Origin: Verrucomicrobiia bacterium | GTDB taxonomy: Bacteria; Verrucomicrobiota; Verrucomicrobiia; Verrucomicrobiales; Akkermansiaceae | Length of the DNA: 64,000 nucleotides | Reading direction: 5' to 3' | NCBI GenBank assembly: GCA_030431475.1 | Contig: JAUIJD010000003.1 | Span: 124,001-188,000, forward strand | In this document: one piece after another, positions 34,582-43,893 of the stretch | Layout of the letters: every line of letters begins with the position of its first letter | Numbering within the stretch: the stretch's first letter is position 1 | Position numbers and translations under genes: made by a program | The notes under the pieces: model-generated | Seen by the model: the letters and a program-made list of their open reading frames with translations, nothing else | Database searches by the model: none | Told to the model about the DNA's origin: nothing

Positions 34582-36294
34582 ATGATCGCCGCCATGTCCG
34601 ATTCACGCCGTCCGTTCTCTTCCCCGATGCTCGATGGTCCCGACCGCGCCCCCTCGCGGGGGATGCTCTACGCGGTGGGATACAAGAAGGAGGATTTCTC
34701 GAAGCCACAGATCGGCATCGCCTCGACCTGGTCGCAGGTGACGCCGTGCAACATCCACATCGATCGCCTGGCGAAGGAGTCCGCGAAGGGCGCCGATGCC
34801 GCGGGAGGGAAGTCGACGATCTTCAACACGATCACCATTTCCGACGGGATCTCGATGGGGACCGAGGGGATGAAGTACTCGCTGGTGTCGCGCGAGGTGA
34901 TCGCCGACTCGATCGAGACGGTGGTCGGCTGCGAGGGCATGGACGGCTATGTGGCGATCGGCGGCTGCGACAAGAACATGCCGGGCTGCGTGATGGCGAT
35001 GGCGCGGATGAACCGGCCGGCGGTGTTCGTGTATGGCGGCACCATCCTGCCCGGGTGCGCGACGATCCGCGGGGAGGAGAAGGAACTCGATATCGTTTCG
35101 ATCTTCGAGGCGGTCGGCAAGCATGCCTCCGGCGAGTACAGCGACGATGACCTCGAGGCGGTCGAATCGTGCGCGATTCCGGGTGAGGGTTCCTGCGGCG
35201 GGATGTACACCGCCAACACCATGGCCAGCGCGATCGAGGCGCTGGGGATGAGCCTGCCGAACAGTTCGGCACAGGCGGCGGTGTCGGACGACAAGACGCG
35301 CGACTGCTTCGACGCCGGCGTGGCGGTGCTCAACCTGATCGAGAAGGGGATCCGGCCGCGCGACATCATGACCCGCGAGGCCTTCGAGAACGCCATCACC
35401 GTGGTGATCGCGCTGGGGGGGTCGACCAACGCGGTGCTGCACCTGCTGGCGATGGCCCACGCGGCCGAGGTCGAGCTGAGCATCGATGATTTCACCCGCA
35501 TCGGGAAGAAGGTGCCGGTGCTGGCGGACCTGAAGCCGTCGGGCAAGTATGTGATGGCGGAACTGGTCCGCATCGGGGGCACGGTGCCGCTGATGCGCCG
35601 GTTGCTGGAGGCCGGATTGCTGCACGGCGATTGCCTGACCGTGACCGGGAAGACGATGGCGGAGAACCTCGCCAATTCGCCGCTTGAGTATCCGGAGGAC
35701 CAGGACGTGATCCGTCCCTTCGATCAACCGGTGAAGAAGGACAGCCACCTGCGCATCCTTTACGGCAACCTGGCCCCGGGCGGGGCGGTGGCGAAGATCA
35801 CCGGCAAGGAGGGTGAGTCCTTCACGGGTCCGGCGCGGGTTTTCGACTCCGAGGACGAGGCGATGAAGACCATCCTCGACGGCGGCATCAAGGACGGCGA
35901 CGTGATCGTGATCCGCCGCGAGGGTCCGAAGGGCGGCCCCGGGATGCGCGAAATGCTCGGACCGACGAGCGCGATCATGGGCCGCGGGCTCGGTCAGAAG
36001 GTGGCGCTGATCACCGACGGTCGTTTTTCCGGCGGCAGCCATGGGTTCGTGGTCGGCCACGTGACGCCCGAGGCGCACGAAGGCGGGCCGATCGGCCTGC
36101 TGGTCGAAGGCGACATGATCACCATCGATGCGGTCGACAACGCGCTTTCGGTCGACCTCGACGACGATGCCCTGCAGGCCCGCCGCGAGAACTGGACCCA
36201 GCCGGAGCCGCGCTACACCCGCGGCGTGCTGGCGAAGTATGCCAAGTTGGTGACCAGTGCCAGCGAAGGCGCGGTGACCGACAAGAACCTGTGA
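34582..36294 (+). CDS. ilvD: Dihydroxy-acid dehydratase
   Basis: A protein of 570 aa, of normal length. It dehydrates 2,3-dihydroxy-3-methylbutanoate and its homologue in valine and isoleucine synthesis. Fe-S cysteines are present in [10 protein letters not shown] and [12 protein letters not shown], and the C-terminal [11 protein letters not shown] motif is intact. The ATG at 34582 has GGCGGA seven bases before it; the ATG at 34594 lacks a ribosome-binding site. The stop overlaps the GTG start of a small membrane protein. Confidence 0.96.
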   Translation: MIAAMSDSRRPFSSPMLDGPDRAPSRGMLYAVGYKKEDFSKPQIGIASTWSQVTPCNIHIDRLAKESAKGADAAGGKSTIFNTITISDGISMGTEGMKYSLVSREVIADSIETVVGCEGMDGYVAIGGCDKNMPGCVMAMARMNRPAVFVYGGTILPGCATIRGEEKELDIVSIFEAVGKHASGEYSDDDLEAVESCAIPGEGSCGGMYTANTMASAIEALGMSLPNSSAQAAVSDDKTRDCFDAGVAVLNLIEKGIRPRDIMTREAFENAITVVIALGGSTNAVLHLLAMAHAAEVELSIDDFTRIGKKVPVLADLKPSGKYVMAELVRIGGTVPLMRRLLEAGLLHGDCLTVTGKTMAENLANSPLEYPEDQDVIRPFDQPVKKDSHLRILYGNLAPGGAVAKITGKEGESFTGPARVFDSEDEAMKTILDGGIKDGDVIVIRREGPKGGPGMREMLGPTSAIMGRGLGQKVALITDGRFSGGSHGFVVGHVTPEAHEGGPIGLLVEGDMITIDAVDNALSVDLDDDALQARRENWTQPEPRYTRGVLAKYAKLVTSASEGAVTDKNL

Positions 36295-36803
36295 GCGGCA
36301 TCCCGGCTTCGCCCGGACTGAGGGCAGCGATCGGATTCCTCCGGGTCTTCGCGGTCTTCGCCTGGCTTTGGTACCTGGTGGCGCTGCTGGTGCTGAGCCA
36401 GTGCTGCCTTTTCGGAGCGATGGCCCGGGGCGGCACGGCGGAGGGGTTGAAGGGCTTCGGCGGCATGTTGCTCGTGCTGGCCGTCGTGGCTGCGGCCTAT
36501 GCGATCCGCGGCGGGGCGTGGGTGCTGGCGGAGGATCTCGACGACCGGCATGGCGGGAGCGCGGGACGCAGTCGGGCGCGGTATCGGGGCTGGGGGTGGA
36601 GCGTCGCCTGCTTCACGGCCGGCTTGTCGGGCGGGGTGCACGGGATCGCGGCGGGTTTGGGGTTGTGGCTGATGGCGGGCGGCGCGGAGAATTCGGCACG
36701 CCTGAGCTTCACCATCGCGTGCGTTGTCACCTCGATGGCGTCGTGGGCGGTGTTTCCGTGGCTGAGGAAAAGGCAGCGCCGCAGCCGGCGGATCGGACCA
36801 TGA
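36291..36803 (+). CDS. Small membrane protein 1 of a pair
   Basis: A protein of 170 aa starting at a GTG that overlaps the ilvD stop (GTGA). Four hydrophobic helices are visible ([67 protein letters not shown]), with a basic C-terminus. No family is recognised. The next gene overlaps by ATGA and encodes a protein with a similar plan, so they may form a hetero-oligomer or result from duplication. Coupling to ilvD translation suggests co-expression rather than a shared pathway. Confidence 0.65.
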   Translation: MSGIPASPGLRAAIGFLRVFAVFAWLWYLVALLVLSQCCLFGAMARGGTAEGLKGFGGMLLVLAVVAAAYAIRGGAWVLAEDLDDRHGGSAGRSRARYRGWGWSVACFTAGLSGGVHGIAAGLGLWLMAGGAENSARLSFTIACVVTSMASWAVFPWLRKRQRRSRRIGP

Positions 36804-37315
36804 AGGAGACGCGGAAAGCCTGGCGCCGCGCCCCGGTCGGGGCGAAGCTGGCGGCGATCTTCCTCCGGGTCATCGGATTCTTTTCCCTGATGGGCACGAT
36901 GGCGGTCCTGGTGCTTGCGATCTACGCTTGTTTGGCCGCCTCCAACGTCGACGGATCGGCGGGCGACGGTCTGATGGTCTTCGGTCTGCTGGGGATTCTC
37001 GTGCTCGTTCTGGGGTTCCTCTATGCGATGGTCCGGGCCTGCGACCTGCTCGCGTGGTCCGTGATCGTCGGAGGCGGTGCAGCGTGGGTCCGCGAGTGGA
37101 TGGGGGACCTGCGGGTCGGCGTGCCGTGGTTCGTGATCCTGTTCTTCGGGACCCAGCTCTTGGCCACGGGCTTGGTTCTGGCGCTGAGCGCTGGCTGGGA
37201 GGCGTCGGCCGCCCAGGCCGCTCTGGCGCTCGCGGACGGGGTGACGGCCGGGGTGGCGGGGGCGTGTCTCAGGAAGTGGGGACCGCCGAGCGGGCGGTCT
37301 TCCAGGCGCCGCTGA
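36800..37315 (+). CDS. Small membrane protein 2 of a pair
   Basis: A protein of 171 aa with about four membrane helices (LAAIFLRVIGFFSLMGTMAV, GLMVFGLLGILVLVLGFLYA, PWFVILFFGTQLLATGLVLA). The N-terminal helix region resembles that of the preceding protein, suggesting distant paralogy. It starts in the ATGA overlap and ends 12 bp before the convergent tmk gene. Function unknown. Confidence 0.62.
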   Translation: MKETRKAWRRAPVGAKLAAIFLRVIGFFSLMGTMAVLVLAIYACLAASNVDGSAGDGLMVFGLLGILVLVLGFLYAMVRACDLLAWSVIVGGGAAWVREWMGDLRVGVPWFVILFFGTQLLATGLVLALSAGWEASAAQAALALADGVTAGVAGACLRKWGPPSGRSSRRR

Positions 37316-37327
37316 ACGGACCGGGCC

Positions 37328-37900
37328 TCAGGCGAGTTTCCCGCGGATCTCCGCCTGCACCTGTTCGAGGCCGCCGGAGGTGTCGACGACGTGGACGAAG
37401 GGTTCGTCGCGCAGGGTGAGGAAGATCTCGCGGCACTTCTGCAGCGCGTCGCGTCGCTCGAACTCGTTGGCGGTGTCGCCGCGGGCGCCGACCCGCTCGA
37501 GCGCGGCGTCGACATCGAGGTCGAGGATGAACAGGTGGTCCGGCACCGGCGCGAAGGCCTCGTTCTTGATCCGGATTTCGCCCGGGTCGAACCCCCGCGC
37601 CCCCTGGTAGGCCATGGTGGAGAAATAGTAGCGGTCGAGGATGACGACCTTGCCGGCCTCCAGCGACGGGCGGATGAGCTCGTCGACGTGCTGGCGCCGA
37701 TCCTTGAGGAAATACCGGAGTTCCTCGTCGGCCGAGAGCCGACCCGCCGCGGCGGACTCCCGGAGGCGGGTGCCCCAGGGCCCGTCGGTGGGTTCGCGGC
37801 TGGTGACGACCTCGCGCCCCCGGCTGCGGAACCACTCCGCGAGCAGGCGTGCCTGGGTCGACTTGCCGGTGCCGTCGATGCCTTCAAGGACGATGAACAT
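37328..37900 (-). CDS. tmk: Thymidylate kinase
   Basis: A protein of 190 aa starting MFIVLEGIDGTGKST, which contains the P-loop. It phosphorylates dTMP to dTDP for DNA synthesis. The DRYYFSTMAYQGARG motif (DR and substrate-binding region) and EFERRDALQKC (lid area) are present. The frame extends further upstream, but the ATG at 37900 is where the family begins. It is a little shorter than the usual 200-215 aa. Confidence 0.93.
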   Translation of the reverse strand: MFIVLEGIDGTGKSTQARLLAEWFRSRGREVVTSREPTDGPWGTRLRESAAAGRLSADEELRYFLKDRRQHVDELIRPSLEAGKVVILDRYYFSTMAYQGARGFDPGEIRIKNEAFAPVPDHLFILDLDVDAALERVGARGDTANEFERRDALQKCREIFLTLRDEPFVHVVDTSGGLEQVQAEIRGKLA

Positions 37901-38023
37901 GTCGCAGCGTGGGCCGCCGGAGCCGGACCTTCCAAGCGCCAAGTGAGGGGCTTTTCAAACGCGTGCGCTCGTCCGGGTGCGGGCGGTTGCATCGGGGCGG
38001 CTCCTCGGTAGGGTCGCCACCAG

Positions 38024-38854
38024 ATGGAGGAGGTGCTCGATGCGCTGCGGCCGGTCGGTCGATGGTCGTCGTTGGCGGAAGCCGACGAACGGGCCTTGGT
38101 GGTGCTCGCGATGAACCGCGACTGCCGCGTGCGGGCGGAGCCGGATGGCTTCGTGCTGGAGGTCGAGCCCGACGATGCGGATCCGGTGGAGCGGGAGTTG
38201 CGGCTCTACGAAGAGGAACGGAGCCAGGTGGCGACGGTGCCGGAAGCGGTCGGCTACTCGCCGGGCCTCGAGGTGGCCATGCTCTGGGTGCTGGTGCTCG
38301 GCTTCGTCTTCCTGCGGCAGATGGCCGACCCCGACATCACGGACCGCTTCATGAATTCGACCGTCGGCGTGCTCGAGAAGGGGGAATGGTGGCGGCCCTT
38401 CACGGCGCTTTTTCTCCACGCCGACATGGAGCACCTGGCGGGCAACGTGGTGATCGGCGGCTTCTTCTGCCTGATGGTGGCGACCGCGTTCGGCCCGTGG
38501 CGGGGGTGGGGGATGATCTTCCTCGTCGGCTACCTGGGAAACCTGGTCAACGCCTGGGTCCATGCGCCGGGGCCGTTCTACTCGCTGGGGGCGTCGACCG
38601 CGACCTTCGGGGCGCTGGGGCTGGTGGTCGGCCACGGGGTGGTGATGGTGCTGAGGAGCCATCGTTTCCGCGAGATGAAGCGCCTGCTGGTGCCGCTCGG
38701 GGTGGGGCTCGGGTTGTTCGGGTGGTTCGGGATCGGCGGGGCGGACACGGATGTGAGCGCCCACCTGCTCGGGGCCGGCGCGGGTCTGCTGATCGGGATG
38801 TTCGCGGCGCTGCTCATCGAGGGGAGCGCCCCGGCTCCGGAGCCGCCCCGTTGA
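38024..38854 (+). CDS. Rhomboid-family intramembrane serine protease
   Basis: A protein of 276 aa. An N-terminal cytosolic domain of about 80 residues precedes about six helices. Rhomboid motifs are visible: LFLHADMEHLAGN (HxxxN), the catalytic Ser in SLGASTATFGALG, and the catalytic His in DVSAHLLGAGAGLLIG. The usual GxSG is GAST here, so the residue after Ser differs. It would cleave membrane proteins within the bilayer; substrates are unknown. htpG follows 34 bp later. Confidence 0.85.
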   Translation: MEEVLDALRPVGRWSSLAEADERALVVLAMNRDCRVRAEPDGFVLEVEPDDADPVERELRLYEEERSQVATVPEAVGYSPGLEVAMLWVLVLGFVFLRQMADPDITDRFMNSTVGVLEKGEWWRPFTALFLHADMEHLAGNVVIGGFFCLMVATAFGPWRGWGMIFLVGYLGNLVNAWVHAPGPFYSLGASTATFGALGLVVGHGVVMVLRSHRFREMKRLLVPLGVGLGLFGWFGIGGADTDVSAHLLGAGAGLLIGMFAALLIEGSAPAPEPPR

Positions 38855-38888
38855 CAGTCGGGGGCGGATGCGTATTTTTCGCGCCGCC

Positions 38889-40733
38889 ATGAGCGAAGCG
38901 ACCTCCGAAAAGCACGTTTTCCAGGCCGAGATCCAGCAGCTGCTCGATCTGGTCGTCCACTCCCTCTACACCGATCGCGAGATCTTCCTGCGCGAGCTGA
39001 TCTCCAATGCCAGTGATGCGATGGAGAAGCTGCGCCACGTCGAGGCGACCGAGAAGGACGTCCACGACGCCGGGCTGCCCCTGCAGGTGGAGGTGACCGC
39101 CGACAAGGAGGCGGGCACGCTGACCATCCAGGACCACGGGGTCGGCATGACCCACGACGAACTGGTGGAGAACCTCGGGACGATCGCGCACTCGGGCACC
39201 AAGGCCTTCCTCCAGGCGATGAAGGAAAGCGGCGGCTCGCCGGAGAGCATGATCGGCCAGTTCGGGGTCGGTTTCTACTCGGCCTTCATGGTCGCCGAGG
39301 AGGTGAAGGTCTACACGCGGAGCTGGCGCAAGGACGGCGAGGGGCTGGTGTGGACCAGCGATGGCGCGACCGGCTACGAGATCGAGCCGGCCGACGGCGT
39401 GGCGCGGGGCACGAAGATCGTGCTCAAGCTCAAGGAGGACCAGAAGGAGTATGCCGAGGAGCACCGGGTGAAGCACCTGGTGGAGACCTACAGCAACTTC
39501 GTCGGGTTCCCGGTGATGATCGACGACAAGCGCGTCAACGAGGTCGAGGCGCTGTGGCTGAAGAACAAGAACGAGATCAGCGAGGAGGAATACAAGGCCT
39601 TCTACCAGTTCCAGGCCAAGGCCTTCGACGAGCCGCAGTACCGGCTGCACTTCTCGGCCGACGCGCCGCTGGAGATCAACGCGCTGGTCTTCGTGCCCTC
39701 GGAGAACCCGGAGCGGATGGGCTTCGGCAAAGCGGATCCCGGCGTCGCGCTCTACTGCAAGAAGGTACTCATCGATCCGGAGCCGAAGGGTCTGCTGCCG
39801 GACTGGATGCGCTTCCTCAAGGGGGTCATCGACAGCGCCGACCTGCCGCTGAACATTTCCCGCGAGACGATGCAGGACAGCGCGCTGGTGCGGAAGATCG
39901 GCACGGTGATCAGCAAGCGGGTGCTGAAGATGTTCGACAAGGAGGCCGAGGCCGATCCGGAGAAATGGCGCGGCTTCTACAAGAAGTTCGACCGCTACTT
40001 CAAGGAGGGGGTGGCGACCGATTTCGCCAACAAGGAGGCGCTGGCCAAGCTGCTGCGTTTCGAGACCTCGATGACGGAGCCGGGCGAGGTCGCGGGCCTG
40101 AAGGACTACCTTTCGCGGGCGAAGGACGGCCAGGAGGAGATCTACTACATCGTGGGGAGTTCGAGGGAGCAGATCGAGGCCAGTCCGTATCTCGAGGCGT
40201 TCAAGAGCCGCGGTCTGGAGGTCATCTACTTCACCGACGCGGTGGACGAGTACGTGGCGGATTCCCTGTCGGAGTTCGATGGGAAGAAACTCCGCTCGAT
40301 CACCAAGGGCGGCGTGGACCTGGACGACGCCGATGTCGAGGGCGAGGCGCTTTCCGAGGAGGAGACGAAGGGGCTCTGTGAGTTCCTGAAGTCGGAGTTC
40401 GGCGACAAGGTCACCAAGGTCGAGGCCGGCAAGCGGTTGGTCGACAGTCCGGTGGTGGCGCTGGTGCCCGAGGACGGCATGACGCCGCAGATGCGGGCGA
40501 TGATGAAGGCGATGGACGAGAACTTCGAGGACGAGGTGAAGGTCGAGCTGGAGATCAATCCCCGCAACGAGCTGATCAAGCGCCTCGCTTCGGCGAAGGA
40601 CGGCAATCCCGAGCTGGCGAAGATGGTGGCGGGTCAGCTCCTCGACAACGCGCTGATGGCCGCGGGCCTGCTCGAGGACGCGCGGGACACCGTGAAGCGG
40701 ATGAACGCGCTCATGAGCAAGGCGCTGGGGTAA
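38889..40733 (+). CDS. htpG: Chaperone protein HtpG (Hsp90 family)
   Basis: A protein of 614 aa. It is the bacterial Hsp90 ATPase: the N-terminal GHKL motifs ELISNASDA (near residue 36), DHGVGM, GTIAHSGTKAF and GQFGVGFYSAFMVA are intact, the middle domain has NISRETMQDSALVRKI, and the C-terminal dimerisation domain is complete. The ATG at 38889 gives MSEATSEKHVFQAEIQQLL, matching family starts. A REP-like hairpin array begins 3 bp after the stop. Confidence 0.96.
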   Translation: MSEATSEKHVFQAEIQQLLDLVVHSLYTDREIFLRELISNASDAMEKLRHVEATEKDVHDAGLPLQVEVTADKEAGTLTIQDHGVGMTHDELVENLGTIAHSGTKAFLQAMKESGGSPESMIGQFGVGFYSAFMVAEEVKVYTRSWRKDGEGLVWTSDGATGYEIEPADGVARGTKIVLKLKEDQKEYAEEHRVKHLVETYSNFVGFPVMIDDKRVNEVEALWLKNKNEISEEEYKAFYQFQAKAFDEPQYRLHFSADAPLEINALVFVPSENPERMGFGKADPGVALYCKKVLIDPEPKGLLPDWMRFLKGVIDSADLPLNISRETMQDSALVRKIGTVISKRVLKMFDKEAEADPEKWRGFYKKFDRYFKEGVATDFANKEALAKLLRFETSMTEPGEVAGLKDYLSRAKDGQEEIYYIVGSSREQIEASPYLEAFKSRGLEVIYFTDAVDEYVADSLSEFDGKKLRSITKGGVDLDDADVEGEALSEEETKGLCEFLKSEFGDKVTKVEAGKRLVDSPVVALVPEDGMTPQMRAMMKAMDENFEDEVKVELEINPRNELIKRLASAKDGNPELAKMVAGQLLDNALMAAGLLEDARDTVKRMNALMSKALG

Positions 40734-40734
40734 T

Positions 40735-40940
40735 CAGGAGAGCGGCTTTCCAAGCCGCTGCCGCTTGCCCGTCCGGAGCCACCAGGAGAGCGGCTTTCCA
40801 AGCCGCTGCCGCTTGCCCGTCCGGAGCCACCAAGAGAGCGGCTTTCCAAGCCGCTGCCGCCGGTTGGAGCGGACGAGCGGCTTGAAACCCCGATTTCCCA
40901 TTCTGCCCGAGCGGACAAGCGGCTTGAAAAGCCGCTCGCC
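40735..40940. repeat. REP-like hairpin array, 48-bp tandem units
   Basis: Two full and one partial 48-bp units start at 40735, 40783 and 40831. Each begins with an AGGAG-like foot (the third has AAGAG) and an eight-base-pair hairpin AGCGGCTT-TCC-AAGCCGCT. An inverted copy, AGCGGCTT-GAA-AAGCCGCT, ends the array at 40918-40936, and a decayed copy lies near 40880. The array fills the space between the stop codons of htpG (3 bp away) and the putative anti-sigma gene (4 bp away). Confidence 0.85.
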
Positions 40941-40944
40941 CCAT

Positions 40945-41307
40945 TCATCGCTCCGCGACCGAGAGGCTCGGCAGGCAGTCGATGAGGAAACGCCCGGTGC
41001 GTTCGGCGTCGTTGCGGATGGCTTCGGCCTCGCTGCCCAGGGGATTGAGGGCCGTGAGTGCGCTTTCGGCCTCGGCCGCGGGCTCGGGGGGAGCGACGGT
41101 GACCCCCGTCGGTGCGGTTTCCTCCGGCGGGGCGAGGAAGGCAAGGAGGGCAACGAGGGCGGTGGCGGGCAGCGCGAGCCAGCCGGGGTGGAGGCGCCTG
41201 CGACGTCGCTGGCGGAGGGCCATGTGGATGCGTGCCTCCAGTCCGGGCCGGACCGGGATGTCGGGGGCTTGCTGGCGGAGCAGGCGGTCGATGTCGGACT
41301 CGTTCAT
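40945..41307 (-). CDS. Putative anti-sigma factor, single membrane span
   Basis: A protein of 120 aa beginning in the ATGA overlap with the ECF sigma gene. The N-terminus (NESDIDRLLRQQAPDIPVRPG) is cytosolic, one helix follows a basic stretch (LALPATALVALLAFL), and about 55 residues lie outside. The zinc-binding HxxxCxxC motif of ZAS anti-sigma factors is absent. The role is inferred from overlap with the sigma gene and the one-span topology, not from a family match. Confidence 0.6.
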   Translation of the reverse strand: MNESDIDRLLRQQAPDIPVRPGLEARIHMALRQRRRRRLHPGWLALPATALVALLAFLAPPEETAPTGVTVAPPEPAAEAESALTALNPLGSEAEAIRNDAERTGRFLIDCLPSLSVAER

Positions 41308-41909
41308 GACGGGACGCGGGTGTTGTTCCAGATCGAGGGAATGGGAGGCGGGGTGACGGGGAGCGGGGGCGGTCCGGGGGGGTCGTTGCGCAGCTTCTCC
41401 GCCAAGGTCCGGCGGGCGCGGTGGACGAGCACCTTCACGGCGCCCTCGCGCTTGCCGAGCACCTTGCCGACCTCGGCCAGCGAGAGTTCCTCGCGGTAGT
41501 GGAGCCAGAGGGCGCTGAAGGCGTCGCGGCTCAAGTGGGTTTCGGCGGTGCGCCAGAGGTCGGGGCCGGGGGAGGGCTCGGGCGCGGGGATGACGCTCTC
41601 CAGCTCGAGCGGAGGAAGGGGGCGGTTCTTCCGGAGCATCGCGATCGACTGACGCCGGGCGATGGTGAGCAGCCAGGGAAGCAGCGGACGGCTCGGATCG
41701 AAGCGGTCGAGCTTGCGCCAGGCGCGGACGAAGGTCTCCTGCGTCAGGTCCTCGGCATCCTGCCGGTTGCGGGTGAGCGTGAGAAGGAACGCGTGGACCT
41801 TCGGATGGAGTTCATGGACCAGCTGGTCGAAGGCCTCCAACGACCCGGCACGACTCTGCCGGACGAGGGATGCCTCGTCCGGCGGGGAGTCTGGGGCGTG
41901 GGGAGCCAT
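41304..41909 (-). CDS. ECF-type RNA polymerase sigma factor
   Basis: A protein of 201 aa. Region 2 is seen at about residues 25-90 (AFDQLVHELHPKVHAFLLTL, DAEDLTQETFVRAWRKLDRF), and region 4 at about 125-175 (FSALWLHYREELSLAEVGKV, KREGAVKVLVHRARRTLAE). No region 3 is present, as in group 4 sigma factors. It overlaps the putative anti-sigma gene, the usual arrangement for an envelope or stress-responsive regulon. The Pro-rich tail after residue 180 is not conserved in the family. Confidence 0.9.
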   Translation of the reverse strand: MAPHAPDSPPDEASLVRQSRAGSLEAFDQLVHELHPKVHAFLLTLTRNRQDAEDLTQETFVRAWRKLDRFDPSRPLLPWLLTIARRQSIAMLRKNRPLPPLELESVIPAPEPSPGPDLWRTAETHLSRDAFSALWLHYREELSLAEVGKVLGKREGAVKVLVHRARRTLAEKLRNDPPGPPPLPVTPPPIPSIWNNTRVPS

Positions 41910-41950
41910 GATCGTGCGAGTCTAGTCGGTCCGGGGGGCGGGCGACAGCC

Positions 41951-42832
41951 TCATTCGCCGATCCGGTCGAAGGCGCCGTCGGCCTCCATCATGGCGATCA
42001 TCTCGGCGGTCGGCAGGCTGAGGGTGCTGCGGACGGTGCGGCCTCCGTTCTCGGCCTTGGCTTCGAACTGCATGTCGGCGTCGCGCAGGGCGGCGTTGCC
42101 GAGCTCGCCGAGGGCGATCATGCCCTCGATGATCTTGCGGAAACGGTCGCCGTCGGCGCGGTCGCCGGTGTCGATGAGCAGGCGGCCCTCCATCCGCCCG
42201 CCCGCTTCGCCGAGGGCGATCTTGAGCGTCTGCGCGTGGGCCAGCAGCTCGGATTCGTCGCCATCCATCTCGACTTCGGAGAGCTTCGCGGAGCCGACGA
42301 GGAAGGGCGCGCCGGATCCGGCGCCGACGAATTCGTCCGGGCTCATCCCCTCGCCCCTGAGGGTGGTCATGGCGCCCTCGAGGAGGTCTTCGAAGTGGCT
42401 GAAGACGAGCAGGTCGTTGCGGGCGAAGAAGGCGTGCTGGCGTTTCCCCTTGTCGGTCCACGAGTGCCGGATGGTGCCGTCCTTGTCCTCCGACGAGTAG
42501 TCCTCGGCCGCGGCGACGAGGTCCTCGAGGTGTCCGCTGTCGAAGCTGCCGTGGATGATGGCCACGCTCCGGTCCTTGCCGCCATCGCCGTAGAGGGTGA
42601 TGCCCTTCAGGTCGGTGACCGGGTTGATCGAGAACAGGCGCTTCAGGGCGCGGAGTTGCGCGCCCTTCTTGTCCTCGACGACGGTGACGACGCGCTGGCC
42701 GATCTCGGTGCCGCGGACCGCTTCGAGGTCGGCGTGGAGCCACCACTTGGCGTCGGGGGAAACCTGGGCGGGATTGAATTCGCCGGCCTGGACACCGGCG
42801 GCGAGAAGAAGGGGAAGGAGAAGGTGTTTCAT
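41951..42832 (-). CDS. Exported protein of unknown function
   Basis: A protein of 293 aa. The ATG at 42832 yields a signal peptide (MKHLLLPLLLAAGVQA). The mature part contains VSPDAKWWLHADLEAVRGTE and FFARNDLLVFSHFEDLLEGA, a layout seen in secreted Planctomycete and Verrucomicrobia proteins of unknown role. It lies 41 bp upstream of the sigma gene on the same strand, so co-transcription with the sigma/anti-sigma pair is possible. Confidence 0.65.
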   Translation of the reverse strand: MKHLLLPLLLAAGVQAGEFNPAQVSPDAKWWLHADLEAVRGTEIGQRVVTVVEDKKGAQLRALKRLFSINPVTDLKGITLYGDGGKDRSVAIIHGSFDSGHLEDLVAAAEDYSSEDKDGTIRHSWTDKGKRQHAFFARNDLLVFSHFEDLLEGAMTTLRGEGMSPDEFVGAGSGAPFLVGSAKLSEVEMDGDESELLAHAQTLKIALGEAGGRMEGRLLIDTGDRADGDRFRKIIEGMIALGELGNAALRDADMQFEAKAENGGRTVRSTLSLPTAEMIAMMEADGAFDRIGE

Positions 42833-42893
42833 GATGAGCGTGGATTCGTCCGGGGGTACGCGGCCGGGCGACGGGAGGTTACATCGGGGGCAA

Positions 42894-42949
42894 GGAGCGG
42901 CTCCTTCCAAGGTGCCGGGGGGAGGAGGGCACCTGAAAGGAGCCCCTCC
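42894..42949. repeat. BIME-like inverted pair with GGAG feet
   Basis: The left half GGAGCGGCTCCTTCCAAGGT (42894 on) pairs imperfectly with the right half ending CTCC at 42946-42949; the inner arms AGGTGCC/GGCACCT are perfect. The right foot lies 4 bp from the stop of the EamA gene. It belongs with the other GGAG-footed hairpins of the window. Confidence 0.7.
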
Positions 42950-42953
42950 TTGG

Positions 42954-43838
42954 TCAGCGTGCATGAAAACAGCCGCGGCGCGCCTTCCGCTCCAGCCACG
43001 GGTGGGCGAGGTTGGCGGCGAGGATGGCGAGGATGCCCAGGTAGCTGAGCGGGTTCAGCTCGTGGTGCTCGTGGAAGAAGAGCGCACCCATGGCGATGCC
43101 GTAGACCGGCTCGAAGTTCATCGCGAGGTTGCCGGCGTAGGCGGTGATGCGCTTGAGCAGGTGGATGTGAAAGGCGTGGCCGAACACCGTGCAGGCGAGC
43201 GCGAGTCCGAGCAGCCACAGCCAGTCGAGGCCCCGCGGCTCGAGCAGGGCGGGGTAGCCGCCGGGATCGAGCAGCGGCACCGAGAGCAGGCAGACCGCGC
43301 AGGCACCGATCATTTCCCAGCCGACCATGCCGAGCGGGTCGCCCCCGCGGTGGACGAGCCGGCGGTTCAGGACCGGGAAGATGGCCGCGAGAAGGGCGCC
43401 GAGCAGCGCCACGCCGAGGCCGGCGAGGTAGCCGCGCTCGATGTTCGCGATCATGGCGATGCCGGCGACCACGACCAGCCCGAGCAGGACCTCGAAGGGG
43501 CGGACGCGGCGGCGCTCGATGAGGGGTTCGGTGAAGGCGGTGAAGAGCGAGATCGCCGCCATGCCGGCGAGGCAGATGGAGATGTTGGCCAGCTTGATCG
43601 CGCCGAAGAAGCACAGCCAGTGGAGTCCGACGATGGCGCCGATGCCGAGCAGCGCGGGCCAGCGCTCGAAGGAGATGCGGTGACGCCGGACCGCCACGAC
43701 CCAGACGAAGGCCCCGACGGCGGCGATGCCGGTGCGCCAGGTGACGAGACTGGCGGCGGTGCCGGAGTAGAGCTTCCCGAAGACCGCCGTGAAGGCGATC
43801 AGGAAGACGAGAAGGTGGAGCTGGAGATAGACGTTCAT
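42954..43838 (-). CDS. EamA/DMT-family transporter
   Basis: A protein of 294 aa with ten predicted helices in two EamA repeats (first about residues 5-135, second about 145-285; NFEPVYGIAMGALFFHEHH is the typical end-of-repeat motif). Drug/metabolite transporters of this family export amino acids or other small solutes across the inner membrane. The start ATG at 43838 lies 56 bp after lysA on the same strand, so lysine or a related metabolite is a possible but unproven cargo. Confidence 0.85.
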   Translation of the reverse strand: MNVYLQLHLLVFLIAFTAVFGKLYSGTAASLVTWRTGIAAVGAFVWVVAVRRHRISFERWPALLGIGAIVGLHWLCFFGAIKLANISICLAGMAAISLFTAFTEPLIERRRVRPFEVLLGLVVVAGIAMIANIERGYLAGLGVALLGALLAAIFPVLNRRLVHRGGDPLGMVGWEMIGACAVCLLSVPLLDPGGYPALLEPRGLDWLWLLGLALACTVFGHAFHIHLLKRITAYAGNLAMNFEPVYGIAMGALFFHEHHELNPLSYLGILAILAANLAHPWLERKARRGCFHAR

Positions 43839-43893
43839 GGCGCGGCGGGAAGCCGCGGGAACGGTCCCGCGGAGGCGGGACGGAAAGCCGCGG

